DNA of 64,000 nt from Actinomycetes bacterium (GCA_023394615.1 JAEXAI010000016.1:1-64000), one strand, 5' to 3'; counted from the first letter of the stretch, positions 41,845 to 51,594 are shown. Numbers and translations are program-made. Notes: generated by a model from the letters alone, not told the origin.

Positions 41845-42762
41845 TTACAATTTGATGGTTCCTTCGAAGACCTGCTGTGCGGGTCCAGTCATCATAACGT
41901 GGTCGTTTTTATCCCAGTCGATAGAGAGTACACCGCCGCGCAGGTGGACCTTGTTGGCACGACCGCTGCGATCGGTGAGAGCCGCCGCTACCGAGGTGGC
42001 ACATGCCCCCGTGCCGCAAGCCAAAGTCTCGCCGCAACCGCGCTCGAACACGCGCATGCCAATCTCATCGGGGAACACGTGAGCGAACTCGACATTGGTT
42101 TTTTGCGGGAACGCCGCATTTGATTCGAAGAAAGCGCCAACTTTGTTGATATCCATAGTGGCAAGAGAGCGTGCATGTGAGCTATCGAACAAAGCAGAGT
42201 CGAGCGCATCGAAATCATCTATGAAGCATATGGCGTGCGGATTGCCCATAGAAACGCACGTGAAAGCAAAATCACCCCAAGGACTCTCGAGCGCTTTATC
42301 GTGCGCGAATACATGACCGGCATATTTACCATTAGGCGTAAGGTTCACAGGAACCTTTTTCGGGTCAAGAATCGGATGTCCCATATCCACCGTGGCATCT
42401 ACCATCATTGCGTCACTATCAACGCTAAATTCAATGGGATGCGGGCCAGCCAGCGTATCCGCTGTGAATTTAGCATCGCTTGCCTGTACGTATCCGCGAT
42501 CCACGAGGTATTTCGCAAAACACCTGACGCCGTTTCCGCACATCTGCGCCAGTGTGCCATCAGAATTGATGTAGTGCATGTAGGCCGCGCATTCAGGATT
42601 TTCGCTGGGTCGCACCAAGATGACCCCGTCAGCACCTATACCGAAGTGGCGATCGCAAAGAAACTTCACTTGGTCCGTGCTTAACTCTACTTCTGTGGAA
42701 AAATCATCGATGAAGATGAAATCGTTTCCCAAACCGTGCATCTTAACGAAATCTATTTCCAT
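41845..42762 (-). CDS. dapF: Diaminopimelate epimerase
   Basis: A 305-residue PLP-independent epimerase turning LL-DAP into meso-DAP. The two catalytic cysteines are in Q-M-C-G-N-G-V-R-C-F and E-T-L-A-C-G-T-G-A-C-A; the start K-M-H-G-L-G-N-D-F is canonical. ATG 42762 was preferred to the longer frame from 42816, which overlaps miaA. It forms a pathway pair with the dapL-like gene downstream. Confidence 0.93.
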   Translation of the reverse strand: MEIDFVKMHGLGNDFIFIDDFSTEVELSTDQVKFLCDRHFGIGADGVILVRPSENPECAAYMHYINSDGTLAQMCGNGVRCFAKYLVDRGYVQASDAKFTADTLAGPHPIEFSVDSDAMMVDATVDMGHPILDPKKVPVNLTPNGKYAGHVFAHDKALESPWGDFAFTCVSMGNPHAICFIDDFDALDSALFDSSHARSLATMDINKVGAFFESNAAFPQKTNVEFAHVFPDEIGMRVFERGCGETLACGTGACATSVAAALTDRSGRANKVHLRGGVLSIDWDKNDHVMMTGPAQQVFEGTIKL

Positions 42763-42799
42763 GTATTGCTGTCTCACTCTTTTCGTTCTCGATTTATCT

Positions 42800-43756
42800 T
42801 TAATCCATTGTAGCAATCAGCTGCAGGGATTTTTCCAACATGCGCTGGGTTTCCGAGGAATCTGCATCCAACCACTGTATTCGTTTGTCGCGACGAAACC
42901 ACGTGCGTTGGCGCTTCGCATAGCGATGGGTTGCGGTTTTTATCCTGTCGAGCGCGTCATCAAGCGACAAGCGGCCATCGAGATAGTCAACTATCTCTTT
43001 ATAGCCTATCGCTTGTTGGGCGGTTATGCCACTTCGAAAGCCCTTGTTTAACAATCCGGAAACCTCATCCACAAGACCTTGCTCCACCATGGCATCTACC
43101 CGTGCATCAATGCGCTCGTTTAAGATTGCCGGCGTCACATCAAGGCCGATGAACACAGCCGGTAAAAGCTGCGCGATGCTGCTGAGACCCTCATGCTGTT
43201 TCGCATAACTGGTGCCATCGGCAATCAACTCGAAAGCGCGTATAACACGTTTCGTATCGTTGTGATGCAAAAGCGCAGCCGAGCGAGGGTCGATGTCGTG
43301 TAAACGCTGCCAGAGAGCCTCAGGGCCTATCTCGTCGAGCAACGCCGCATACTCATCTCGCGTGGCGTTTCCCACTTGTTCGCCTTCGGGAAAACGGTAA
43401 TCATCGATAAGCGCGCGTATGTAGAAACCCGTACCGCCGCATACGACACACGGCATATCCTTTTCGTCAAGGTCACGTTTCACCTGTCGCCCGTATTCTT
43501 GAAAAAGCGATGCCGAATAAGGTTCGCCTGGGTCCACCAGATCCAAACCGAAATGGGGCACGCGACGCTCTTCAATAGTGACTTTGCCGGTGCCGATATT
43601 CATGCCGCGATACACCTGCATGCTATCGGCTGAAAGCACCGCTCCACCTATGCGCTCAGCGATACATTGGGCCAGCTCGCTTTTGCCTGATGCTGTCGGT
43701 CCAACGACCACAATCGCCGCTTGACTATCACCAGGTTTCAAAAGATCATCGTCCAT
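42800..43756 (-). CDS. miaA: tRNA dimethylallyltransferase MiaA
   Basis: A 318-residue enzyme prenylating A37 of tRNAs reading UNN codons. The P-loop is G-P-T-A-S-G-K-S-E; D-S-M-Q-V-Y-R-G-M and T-G-F-Y-I-R-A-L are the substrate loops; the late K-T-A-T-H-R-Y-A-K-R-Q-R-T-W-F-R is typical. The start codon overlaps the miaB stop (TAAATGG), so the two enzymes, which act in succession on the same base, are translated together. Confidence 0.93.
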   Translation of the reverse strand: MDDDLLKPGDSQAAIVVVGPTASGKSELAQCIAERIGGAVLSADSMQVYRGMNIGTGKVTIEERRVPHFGLDLVDPGEPYSASLFQEYGRQVKRDLDEKDMPCVVCGGTGFYIRALIDDYRFPEGEQVGNATRDEYAALLDEIGPEALWQRLHDIDPRSAALLHHNDTKRVIRAFELIADGTSYAKQHEGLSSIAQLLPAVFIGLDVTPAILNERIDARVDAMVEQGLVDEVSGLLNKGFRSGITAQQAIGYKEIVDYLDGRLSLDDALDRIKTATHRYAKRQRTWFRRDKRIQWLDADSSETQRMLEKSLQLIATMD

Positions 43757-45100
43757 TTACGAAACGGAGCCCTTCAGATACCAGGTTAGTGCGTCATCCA
43801 CATACACGGAAACAATCTTTCCGGCTAGAGACTCGGCGCTCTCTTTCGCAGGGACAGGTGCGTGGACTGTCTGATTTTTCGGGCTCTTACCGGCAAGCAT
43901 ATGCTCGTCATGCTTGCTTGGACCCTCTACCAGCACGTCAACGGTTTGTCCCACATCTTTTTGATTCTGTTGGAAAGCGCCGTCTTGAACGAGAGACACC
44001 AAACGGTCGAGACGATTCTGAATCTGCTCGTGGGGAGTATCGTCGGGCATTTGAGCCGCAGGAGTGCCCTCACGCTTACTGTAAATGAAAGTGAAGGCCT
44101 GATGGTATCCCACTTGTTTCACGAGGTCGCAAGTTTGCTGAAAATCTTGTTCGCTCTCACCCGGAAACCCGACGATAATATCGGTTGAAAGCGCGATATC
44201 GGGGCGTGCACTGCGCACCTTCGATACCAGCTCACAATACTTTTCTGCCGTATAGCGGCGATTCATCTTTTCCAAAATGCGGTCAGAGCCGGATTGAACC
44301 GGCAAGTGCAAAGCAGGCATGAGATTGCGGTGCATCGCGAAACGCTCAATCACGTCATCGCTGAGGTCTTTCGGGTGGCTTGTGGCAAATCGTATGCGCT
44401 CGATACCCGTTGACGCCACGATATCCAACACTTCGGCGAAACGAGGAGAACCATACAGGTCGCGTCCGTAAGAATTCACATTTTGGCCCAGCAGCGTTAT
44501 CTCTTTCACGCCGGAATCTACGTATGCCTGCGCCTGCTTGCGCACTTCCTCCAAAGGACGACTAATCTCTTTTCCGCGCACATAGGGAACGATGCAGTAG
44601 CTGCAGAAGTTGTTGCAACCCACGGTAATGGGCAGCCATGCCGCCCATGGTTTTTCGCGCAACTCGGGAAGTTCGTCATGGAATTCATCGACACCTTCCA
44701 AAATTTGCGTTTTATGAGAGCCGGATTCCACTGCTTCTTGCAAAAGTACAGGCAGAGCGCCTAAGTTGTGCGTGCCGAATACCACATCGACATGCTTGAG
44801 CTTTCGTGCGAGCTCTTCCCCATCGCGCTGCCCGATGCATCCGCCTACAGCTATGTAGCGCTTTTCGAAGGGAGTCCCCTTTCGCAGCGGTATGTTTTTC
44901 ACCGAAGCTACTTGACCGTACAAACGCTCATCGGCTTTTTCACGGACGCAGCACGTCATGAAGATGGCGATGTCGGATAATTCAAAAGAATCAGCAGGGA
45001 CAGAGCCTAAAGCCTGTAGCATGCCAGCAATGCGTTCGGAGTCGTGCTTGTTCATCTGGCATCCGAACGTGGTTATATAAAAAGTCGTATCTTCGAACAT
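43757..45100 (-). CDS. miaB: tRNA methylthiotransferase MiaB
   Basis: A 447-residue radical SAM enzyme adding the 2-methylthio group to isopentenyl-A37. The N-terminal UPF0004 domain has T-F-G-C-Q-M-N-K and C-C-V-R-E-K-A; the radical SAM cluster is C-N-N-F-C-S-Y-C; a TRAM domain lies at the end. A Ser/Lys/Pro-rich insert (about 405-425) is inside the TRAM domain. Operon with miaA. Confidence 0.93.
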   Translation of the reverse strand: MFEDTTFYITTFGCQMNKHDSERIAGMLQALGSVPADSFELSDIAIFMTCCVREKADERLYGQVASVKNIPLRKGTPFEKRYIAVGGCIGQRDGEELARKLKHVDVVFGTHNLGALPVLLQEAVESGSHKTQILEGVDEFHDELPELREKPWAAWLPITVGCNNFCSYCIVPYVRGKEISRPLEEVRKQAQAYVDSGVKEITLLGQNVNSYGRDLYGSPRFAEVLDIVASTGIERIRFATSHPKDLSDDVIERFAMHRNLMPALHLPVQSGSDRILEKMNRRYTAEKYCELVSKVRSARPDIALSTDIIVGFPGESEQDFQQTCDLVKQVGYHQAFTFIYSKREGTPAAQMPDDTPHEQIQNRLDRLVSLVQDGAFQQNQKDVGQTVDVLVEGPSKHDEHMLAGKSPKNQTVHAPVPAKESAESLAGKIVSVYVDDALTWYLKGSVS

Positions 45101-45112
45101 GGAAATTCCCGG

Positions 45113-45442
45113 CTAACCTTCTTGTGCTGTATCTGCGACGGCAGAATTCGAATAACGTGGCTCGATGGCGAATCGAATCGCGGTGCGGTATTCGCCGTCT
45201 ATCACGATGTCTGCGAAACTGGGCACGCATGCTATCTCTATACCCACAGGTGATAGGAATCCTCGTGAAATAGCAATAGCTTTTACTGCTTGATTCACTG
45301 CCCCAGCTCCCACAGATTGAATCTCTACGGGGACGCCGTCTTTTACCATACCGGCGATTGCACCGGCAACAGAGGCGGGAGACGATTTAGATGATACTTT
45401 CAGCAAGCCGTTAGCCGGCTTGTCTTCCCTGTTGGCATTCAC
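45113..45442 (-). CDS. SpoVS-like protein (stage V sporulation protein S family)
   Basis: A 109-residue small protein. The core L-K-V-S-S-K-S-S-P-A-S-V-A-G-A-I-A, the G-A-G-A-V-N-Q-A-V-K-A-I-A-I-S-R and the I-A-C-V-P-S-F-A-D-I are those of SpoVS, an Alba-like nucleic-acid-binding fold. The start is GTG 45442 with AAGGA. No sporulation genes are nearby; in non-sporulating bacteria the family is of unknown role. It is expressed with the RNase Y and miaB neighbours, which points to RNA metabolism. Confidence 0.85.
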   Translation of the reverse strand: MNANREDKPANGLLKVSSKSSPASVAGAIAGMVKDGVPVEIQSVGAGAVNQAVKAIAISRGFLSPVGIEIACVPSFADIVIDGEYRTAIRFAIEPRYSNSAVADTAQEG

Positions 45443-45555
45443 GTTGAGTCCTTTTTCGTGTTGTGCTGCGTTTTATCTTTATTCAATGCTGTGTTTGTAG
45501 TGCTTCAGCGTATGCAGATCGCATTCATTTTAGCGAATATCATAGTTGCTCGCAA

Positions 45556-46719
45556 TCAATTCGCTCTTTGAACGGGAATCGTCACGATTATCCTATCTTG
45601 CTTGACCGTCATCGATGCATGTACATCGCTTTCGAGATAATAAGACTCTGCGAGTCGCCCATATGCGTCTTGAATATGGGCTATGAATTCCGCTTCATCG
45701 TCTTTGGAAATCTTTAAGCCCTTCGCGTTGGCATAGTTAGAAACGAGCCTTTGCATGTCCTTTTCGCTGGTAGCTGCACCCTGATATTCCGAATGCTGCC
45801 GATCAGGTTTTTTCTTTGATGACGCCTTTGCTGAATCAGCTGTGGGGCTTATGGTATCTGCAATAGCCGACAGCGGTTCGATTTCCCCATCCATAATGCG
45901 TCGTGCACTGCGCTCGGAAAGCTGCAGACCGATGCTTGCTGCAATGGTCTGGAATTCTGAGGGATCCGCTGAGAGAGCCAAACGTTTGCATACCGCCACA
46001 TCGTTGGGGTCTTTTAAAAACAGGCGGACCGAATCGGGTAGAAGCGATGACGCGAAATCCCACAGTGTTGCTGCAATCTCGACAGGGCTGCCCGCATACA
46101 CGGAGCACGCTGCCCTATCGATATAGGCGAATTCGGCTATGGTACGGATGATGTTTTTTGGGCCGCGTACGACAATCGTACCTGCTTCATTCATGCTGAA
46201 GACCGGGTTGGTGCTCTGGTCTTTTTTTTCGGGCAGAGATGCTGTATCGGTCTGTATGACAAATGCGGAACCGCCACCATCGGGTTTTGAAGCGGCAACG
46301 AAAGCGTCTTTCGCATTTGCCTTTATTGCGAACAGAGCCATGCCTCTGCCATGCACGCCCCAAGAATCCATATGCATAGTGTCGAGTTTGCTGGTCACAC
46401 GCGCTTCGAAAATCCTTTTTTGCATGTGCACAGGAATGCCGTCACCGTCATCGATCATCGTCAAGCGCCGCGTAGTGGATTCTTTGCCGGTCGCCACGAA
46501 GATATTGCGCGCGTGCGCGTCACGAGCGTTTCGCAGCATTTCTATCACGATGTCCTCGGTACTGCGAACATCGTGTTTCGCTTGTCTGCGCTCAGCCTCG
46601 GCAGTCTTTAAACGGACGAAGCCATCCCCGAGATCGTCCTCGATCCGGAGATGGCTCTCGCCAGTAACTTCCTCAACGAAATCTGCGAGGTTTCCCTCTG
46701 TAAGATTCCCTTTTGTCAT
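45556..46719 (-). CDS. GHKL-type ATP-binding protein
   Basis: A 387-residue protein with an N-terminal HATPase domain of the Hsp90/MutL/gyrase class: E-M-L-R-N-A-R-D-A (N box), M-I-D-D-G-D-G-I-P (G1 box) and W-G-V-H-G-R-G-M-A-L-F (G2-like box). The C-terminal half is less conserved, with a Ser/Lys-rich linker (about 285-305). It lies between the spoVS-like gene and rny, nine bases after rny. No kinase histidine or receiver domain is visible; the target is unknown. Confidence 0.7.
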   Translation of the reverse strand: MTKGNLTEGNLADFVEEVTGESHLRIEDDLGDGFVRLKTAEAERRQAKHDVRSTEDIVIEMLRNARDAHARNIFVATGKESTTRRLTMIDDGDGIPVHMQKRIFEARVTSKLDTMHMDSWGVHGRGMALFAIKANAKDAFVAASKPDGGGSAFVIQTDTASLPEKKDQSTNPVFSMNEAGTIVVRGPKNIIRTIAEFAYIDRAACSVYAGSPVEIAATLWDFASSLLPDSVRLFLKDPNDVAVCKRLALSADPSEFQTIAASIGLQLSERSARRIMDGEIEPLSAIADTISPTADSAKASSKKKPDRQHSEYQGAATSEKDMQRLVSNYANAKGLKISKDDEAEFIAHIQDAYGRLAESYYLESDVHASMTVKQDRIIVTIPVQRAN

Positions 46720-46727
46720 GCAGCGTC

Positions 46728-48302
46728 CTATTTAGCGATATCGACCGCTCGGCTTTCGCGGATGACAACAACCTTCACCTGACCGGGATACTGCATTTCG
46801 CTTTCAATCTGCTGCGCAATGTCGTGAGCGAGCACGGTGGTAGCTGGTTCGTCAACAACTTCGGGCTCTACCATGACACGCACTTCTCTACCAGCTTGAA
46901 TCGCATAGGTGCGCTGTACGCCTTTATGCGAGTTCGCGATTTCTTCTAGTTTCTCCAGGCGCTTGATGTACGCATCTAAGGTTTCCTTGCGGGCACCAGG
47001 ACGTGCTGCTGAAACGGCGTCTGCCGCTTGTACAATCACGTCAAGTACGCTGTTGGGCTCGACGTCAGCATGATGTGCTTCGATGGCATGCACAATTTCG
47101 GGCTTTTCACCGAAACGGCGTGCCAAATCGGCACCGATAACCGCATGGCTACCGTCGACTTCATGATCGACTGCTTTGCCGATGTCATGTAGCAGTCCTG
47201 CACGTTTCGCGGGAATGGGATCAAGACCTAGCTCCGCAGCGATAACACCGCTGAGGTAAGCCACTTCCAACGAATGATTTAAAACGTTTTGGCCATAGCT
47301 CGTACGATAACGCAGACGACCGAGCGTGTGTTCGAGTTCGGGATGCAAATCATGAATGCCGGTATCGAACGTGGCTTGCTCGCCAGCTTCTTTCACCTGT
47401 TGGCCCACATAGTCTTCGGCCTTTTTGAACATCTCTTCGATGCGTGCTGGATGTATACGCCCGTCGGCAACTAAGTTTTCCATGGTCACACGACCGATTT
47501 CGCGACGAACCGGGTCGAAGCAGGAAATCGTGACGCATTCAGGAGTGTCGTCGATAATCAGGTTCGTACCAGTGAGCTGCTCAAATGAACGGATGTTTCG
47601 GCCCTCGCGACCGATGATGCGTCCTTTCAGATCATCTGATGGAATATGGATGGTAGAAACCGTTACCTCAGAGGTATGGTCTGCAGCGACTCGTTGAATG
47701 GCCAAAGAGAGAATCTCACGGGACTTTTTATCCGCTTCAGCTTTGGTGCGCATCTCGGATTCTCGGATAATGGCAGCGGATTCGTGATCAACCTGGTCTT
47801 TCAGGTTATCAAGCAACTCGCCTTTCGCTTCATCGGAGGTCATTCCCGAAACTTGCTCGAGTTTCTTGTTTACTTCTTCATGGCGCTCATCCAACTGCTC
47901 TGCTTTTTGTTGAACCTGCTTCTCGCTGGCCTGCAAATCGCGGTCACGTTTTTCCACCTGACCTTGCATGCTGGACAATTGATGCTCGCGCATATCCAGA
48001 GAATCGCTGCGATGATCCAGTGACTTTTCACGTTGATTGAGTCTGTCTTCTGAGCTGCGAATTTCTTTCAAACGTTCGTTTTTTTCCGCCTCTGCGCTCT
48101 GGCGCATACGCAGGGATTCGTCTTTTGCTTCAACTTCGGCCTCACGCCTCATCGTGTCGGCCTTTTTCTTTGCTTCATCGATGATAGATTGGGCTTCTTG
48201 CGCAGATTTCTGCTGAGATGATTTCGCCACTGCGCGCGCGATAGCGAAACCGAGAGCGATACCGACTATCGCGACGATGATGATGATTATCGTATCGGAC
48301 AT
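46728..48302 (-). CDS. rny: Ribonuclease Y
   Basis: A 524-residue membrane-anchored endoribonuclease that starts mRNA decay. There is an N-terminal membrane span (I-I-I-V-A-I-V-G-I-A-L), a long charged coiled coil (about 30-200), a KH domain with G-R-I-I-G-R-E-G-R-N-I-R, and an HD domain with L-L-H-D-I-G-K-A-V-D-H-E. The C-terminus ends in V-V-V-I-R-E-S-R. It is separated from recX upstream by a terminator. Confidence 0.95.
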   Translation of the reverse strand: MSDTIIIIIVAIVGIALGFAIARAVAKSSQQKSAQEAQSIIDEAKKKADTMRREAEVEAKDESLRMRQSAEAEKNERLKEIRSSEDRLNQREKSLDHRSDSLDMREHQLSSMQGQVEKRDRDLQASEKQVQQKAEQLDERHEEVNKKLEQVSGMTSDEAKGELLDNLKDQVDHESAAIIRESEMRTKAEADKKSREILSLAIQRVAADHTSEVTVSTIHIPSDDLKGRIIGREGRNIRSFEQLTGTNLIIDDTPECVTISCFDPVRREIGRVTMENLVADGRIHPARIEEMFKKAEDYVGQQVKEAGEQATFDTGIHDLHPELEHTLGRLRYRTSYGQNVLNHSLEVAYLSGVIAAELGLDPIPAKRAGLLHDIGKAVDHEVDGSHAVIGADLARRFGEKPEIVHAIEAHHADVEPNSVLDVIVQAADAVSAARPGARKETLDAYIKRLEKLEEIANSHKGVQRTYAIQAGREVRVMVEPEVVDEPATTVLAHDIAQQIESEMQYPGQVKVVVIRESRAVDIAK

Positions 48303-48346
48303 CTGCTCCCCCTTTCTTCTGTGTTTTCATGACATATTCTGGGGCA

Positions 48347-48374
48347 TAAAAAATGCCGGGTAGACACCTGGCAT
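48347..48374 (-). terminator. Terminator of the recA-recX unit
   Basis: ATGCCAGGT and ACCCGGCAT (minus strand, one mismatch, four-base loop) are followed by TTTTTT. It lies 130 bases beyond the recX stop and just upstream of rny. Confidence 0.75.
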
Positions 48375-48510
48375 GAGAAAAGATGTTCCGTCAGTAGTAA
48401 TCTCTATAGAATTGTCTATATATGTAATACCCGTTCAGGTACGCAATCTCATGCATACACATCATAATTGTTGTGGGGGTTATTGCATAGAATAACACGA
48501 AAGTATCTGA

Positions 48511-49119
48511 TTATTCTTCTGCGAACGGGCTCATAAGAGCGCTTGATTCAGCCCAAATCCGTGCAGCTCTGGTGCATACGGATTGGGAATAGCCTTTTGC
48601 TGTGAGTTTTCGGAAGGCGGCTGCCCACGCATTTTTCGCTCTCGGCGGGTTGGCATTCAAGATATCGAGAGCCCGTTGCATCTGAGATTCGTCATCTAAA
48701 CCATATTCTTCTGGCCAGCCGGAAAGATTGCTTGCATCGATACCGTATTTGGAAAGGTCTCGGGCGATAACGCACTCTCCCTTGCCCATCCGAACACGAG
48801 CGCGGATGAATGAATCCGCAAAACGATTATCGTCCACTAGACCGCACTCTATTGCACGCGAAAGCGCTTGTTCGACTTCGTTGGCATCGAATTCCTCACG
48901 CATTGTCAGGCGATCCCTGAGCTCTGCAACTGAGCGATCCCGCACCGAGCACAAACGCACGATTCTGCTGAAGGGTGTGGTTGCCCCTGCGGCTGAAGTC
49001 GTGGCAGAAGCGATTTCATCGGGCACGAACGACTGCGCGCTCGATGAAATGCCCATCGAGGGGATTCGCATGTACGCATCCCCCAAAATCTCCCGCGCTC
49101 GATCCGAATCAATATCCAT
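48511..49119 (-). CDS. recX: Recombination regulator RecX
   Basis: A 202-residue RecX-like protein that limits RecA filament growth. Three helical repeats are visible; R-S-V-A-E-L-R-D-R-L and V-D-D-N-R-F-A-D-S-F-I-R-A-R are typical. The N-terminal 60 residues are poorly conserved. It starts seven bases after the recA stop, so LexA controls both through the recA promoter. Confidence 0.85.
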   Translation of the reverse strand: MDIDSDRAREILGDAYMRIPSMGISSSAQSFVPDEIASATTSAAGATTPFSRIVRLCSVRDRSVAELRDRLTMREEFDANEVEQALSRAIECGLVDDNRFADSFIRARVRMGKGECVIARDLSKYGIDASNLSGWPEEYGLDDESQMQRALDILNANPPRAKNAWAAAFRKLTAKGYSQSVCTRAARIWAESSALMSPFAEE

Positions 49120-49125
49120 GACGCG

Positions 49126-50196
49126 CTACTTTTTGCCCTTGACCGGCTTCGGAACCGGCGTCAGCGTAGATTCGCCTTCGGCGTCTTCTGTCTGCGGTTC
49201 AGCGATTTCGTACTCTTCGCGCACTTTGCGCTCAAGCTCGTCGCGCAGATCCGGGTTCTCTTCAAGCGTTTGTTTTGCCGCTTCACGACCTTGGCCTAAA
49301 CGCTCTTCACCGTAGGTGTACCAAGCACCGCTCTTTTTCGCAACGCCGCATTCGACGGCCATATCTAGGATGCAACCTGTTTTCGATATTCCCGTGCCGT
49401 ACATCAGGTCAAATTCAGCCTGGCGGAAAGGAGGAGCCACTTTGTTCTTTACAACTTTCGCGCGGACCCTATTGCCGACCGTTTCACCGTTGAGCTTCAC
49501 ATAATCGCAACGACGTACATCTATACGTACACTGCTGAAAAACTTCAGTGCACGTCCGCCCGTTGTGGTTTCTGGGTTGCCGAACATCACACCAATCTTT
49601 TCTCGTAATTGGTTGATGAATATGCAGGTAGTGTTCGATTTCGAAAGCGAACCAGCAAGCTTTCTGAGCGCCTGGCTCATAAGGCGTGCTTGCAGACCCA
49701 CGGTGGTGTCGCCGATTTCACCCTCGATTTCAGCACGCGGAACCAAAGCGGCCACTGAGTCGATAACCACGCAATCGATGGCACCGCTGCGCACCAACAT
49801 ATCGCAGATCTCGAGTCCTTGCTCGCCTGTATCGGGTTGGCTGATGAGCACATCATCGATATCCACACCCAAACGCGCTGCATACACCGGGTCGAGCGCA
49901 TGCTCAGCATCGATGAAGGCGACTACACCGCCCAAGGCCTGTGCTTCGGCGAGTATGTGCAAAGCGAGTGTCGTTTTGCCGCTGGCCTCAGGACCGTATA
50001 TCTCAACGATGCGCCCGCGAGGTACTCCGCCTATTCCCAACGCCACATCCAGAGGTAGCGCACCTGTGGGAATGACGCCTATTTGCAAATTATGGCCACC
50101 GTCGCCCAGCTTCATGATGGACCCCTGACCGAACTTCTGCTCGATCTGGTCGGTCGTCATCTTCAGCATTTTTTGCTTGTCCTGGCTTTGAGGCAT
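49126..50196 (-). CDS. recA: Recombinase RecA
   Basis: A 356-residue recombinase that pairs homologous DNA and stimulates LexA cleavage. Walker A G-P-E-A-S-G-K-T-T, Walker B V-V-I-D-S-V-A-A-L, Q-A-R-L-M-S-Q-A-L-R-K and N-Q-L-R-E-K-I-G-V (loop regions) are present. ATG 50196 with AAGGAG is preferred; a frame from 50232 adds 12 residues without a site. The C-terminus is acidic then basic. The promoter carries a LexA box. Confidence 0.97.
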   Translation of the reverse strand: MPQSQDKQKMLKMTTDQIEQKFGQGSIMKLGDGGHNLQIGVIPTGALPLDVALGIGGVPRGRIVEIYGPEASGKTTLALHILAEAQALGGVVAFIDAEHALDPVYAARLGVDIDDVLISQPDTGEQGLEICDMLVRSGAIDCVVIDSVAALVPRAEIEGEIGDTTVGLQARLMSQALRKLAGSLSKSNTTCIFINQLREKIGVMFGNPETTTGGRALKFFSSVRIDVRRCDYVKLNGETVGNRVRAKVVKNKVAPPFRQAEFDLMYGTGISKTGCILDMAVECGVAKKSGAWYTYGEERLGQGREAAKQTLEENPDLRDELERKVREEYEIAEPQTEDAEGESTLTPVPKPVKGKK

Positions 50197-50236
50197 GTTG
50201 ACTCCTTGCGTTATTATGCATTCATCGGACATTTCA

Positions 50237-50264
50237 ATTATACGAACATATGTTTGTACGTCAA
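50237..50264 (-). promoter_or_regulatory. recA promoter with LexA box
   Basis: Minus strand: TTGACG (50264 to 50259), 16 bases, TATAAT (50242 to 50237). The spacer contains CAAACATATGTTCG (50256 to 50243), a one-mismatch LexA box. Confidence 0.8.
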
Positions 50265-50366
50265 GCGTGACTTGAAGGAATCATACACTGTCGATATTGC
50301 GAAAAGCTCTCAGAAACCTTTCATAAACCCTACAGAGCAGGCCAGAGCTGCAAGATGAGCGCGCAG

Positions 50367-51593
50367 CTATTCGGATTCTACGGCGCAGTTCTTCTGCCCG
50401 GCAATGCCCTTTCTGAACATATCAAGGGCCGAATATACCGTCTGAAGCCTCACTTGCTCCCGATCACCATCGAAATGCCTGACTTCTGCACACGTGATAG
50501 ATGCATCCGACAAACCTATCCATACGGTTCCGACAGGTTTTTCATCGCTGCCGCCACCGGGCCCTGCCACGCCTGTGACCGATACCGCAATGTCGCACCC
50601 CAGGCGCTCACGAGCGCCCTTGGCCATCGCGCAAGCTGTTTCCTCGCTGACGGCACCGCAATTCTTCAACGTAATGGGGCTCACATCCAAGACGTCTTTT
50701 TTCACGTCGTTCGAATAGCTGACGATACCCCCGCTCACCACATCTGACGAGCCTGGCACAGACGTCATAGTCCCTGAAATGAGTCCGCCGGTACAACTTT
50801 CAGCGGTACCCAGCATCAATCCCGCCGCTCGCGCTTCTTCAAGCACCGCAGCGGCCGCGCCTTGCAGGTATTCTGGCTCGATTTTGTGAGCGATTTCCAT
50901 CGAAACGGAGTTCTGATGTTGCCCGGTCTGATTTTCCACGCTGGCATGGTCTTTTGAATTCCTCGAAGCCTTTGTAAACCCTAAAAGCTCGCTTGCCTTT
51001 ACGAAATAGTCAAGCATTGACACGATTGTCAGCACCAACGCAACAATCATGACCAGCCAGCTAAACACATAGAGCTGATCGCTCAGTACCTGTCCGGCAT
51101 CGGTAATCTGATGGCTGTCTTTTATGATGAACAGCACGATTGCAAAAATCTGCGTGACCGTTTTAGCCTTACCATACCAGCTGGCTGCTATGACTACGCC
51201 TTGGCTGGCGGCGACCATGCGAATGCCCGACACGATGAATTCACGCGTCAGTATAATCAGCGCCACCCACGAAGGCAGTACGCCGAGCTCTATCAGAGCA
51301 AGTAACGCAGCAGCTACCAAAATCTTATCAGCCAGAGGATCCATGAACTTGCCGAGGTTTGTGACCTCGTTGCGACTGCGAGCAAGGTAGCCGTCTAGCG
51401 TGTCCGTTGCAGCGAGCACGATGAATACTCCAGCCGCAACCCACGGCTTTATGTATTCCGCATCAGTCCAATACGGGAACCACGTAGGCCAGGGGCTGAT
51501 AATGGCTATAACGAACACCGGAATCAAGCAGATGCGCAAAAGCGTCACCTTGTTCGCCGGTGTCCACAATTTTTCATGCGTTGCAGCAGGCAC
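50367..51593 (-). CDS. pgsA: PgsA-CinA fusion: phosphatidylglycerophosphate synthase and CinA C-terminal domain
   Basis: A 408-residue protein. Residues 1-200 are a CDP-alcohol phosphotransferase (R-I-C-L-I-P-V, D-T-L-D-G-Y-L-A-R, G-K-F-M-D-P-L-A-D-K-I; the D-G-x2-A-R-x8-G-x3-D-x3-D motif) with four to five membrane helices. After a short linker, residues 235-405 are a CinA C-terminal (NMN/competence-damage) domain: T-A-E-S-C-T-G-G-L-I-S-G, V-S-G-G-I-V-S-Y, G-V-A-G-P-G-G and G-T-V-W-I-G. The genes are often neighbours; here they are fused in one frame. Confidence 0.85.
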   Translation of the reverse strand: MPAATHEKLWTPANKVTLLRICLIPVFVIAIISPWPTWFPYWTDAEYIKPWVAAGVFIVLAATDTLDGYLARSRNEVTNLGKFMDPLADKILVAAALLALIELGVLPSWVALIILTREFIVSGIRMVAASQGVVIAASWYGKAKTVTQIFAIVLFIIKDSHQITDAGQVLSDQLYVFSWLVMIVALVLTIVSMLDYFVKASELLGFTKASRNSKDHASVENQTGQHQNSVSMEIAHKIEPEYLQGAAAAVLEEARAAGLMLGTAESCTGGLISGTMTSVPGSSDVVSGGIVSYSNDVKKDVLDVSPITLKNCGAVSEETACAMAKGARERLGCDIAVSVTGVAGPGGGSDEKPVGTVWIGLSDASITCAEVRHFDGDREQVRLQTVYSALDMFRKGIAGQKNCAVESE

Positions 51594-51594
51594 T

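Noticed and set aside
46139..46735. 198-codon frame opposite the GHKL ATPase gene
   Set aside because: It is the antisense shadow of a gene with clear ATPase motifs, and has no family signature.
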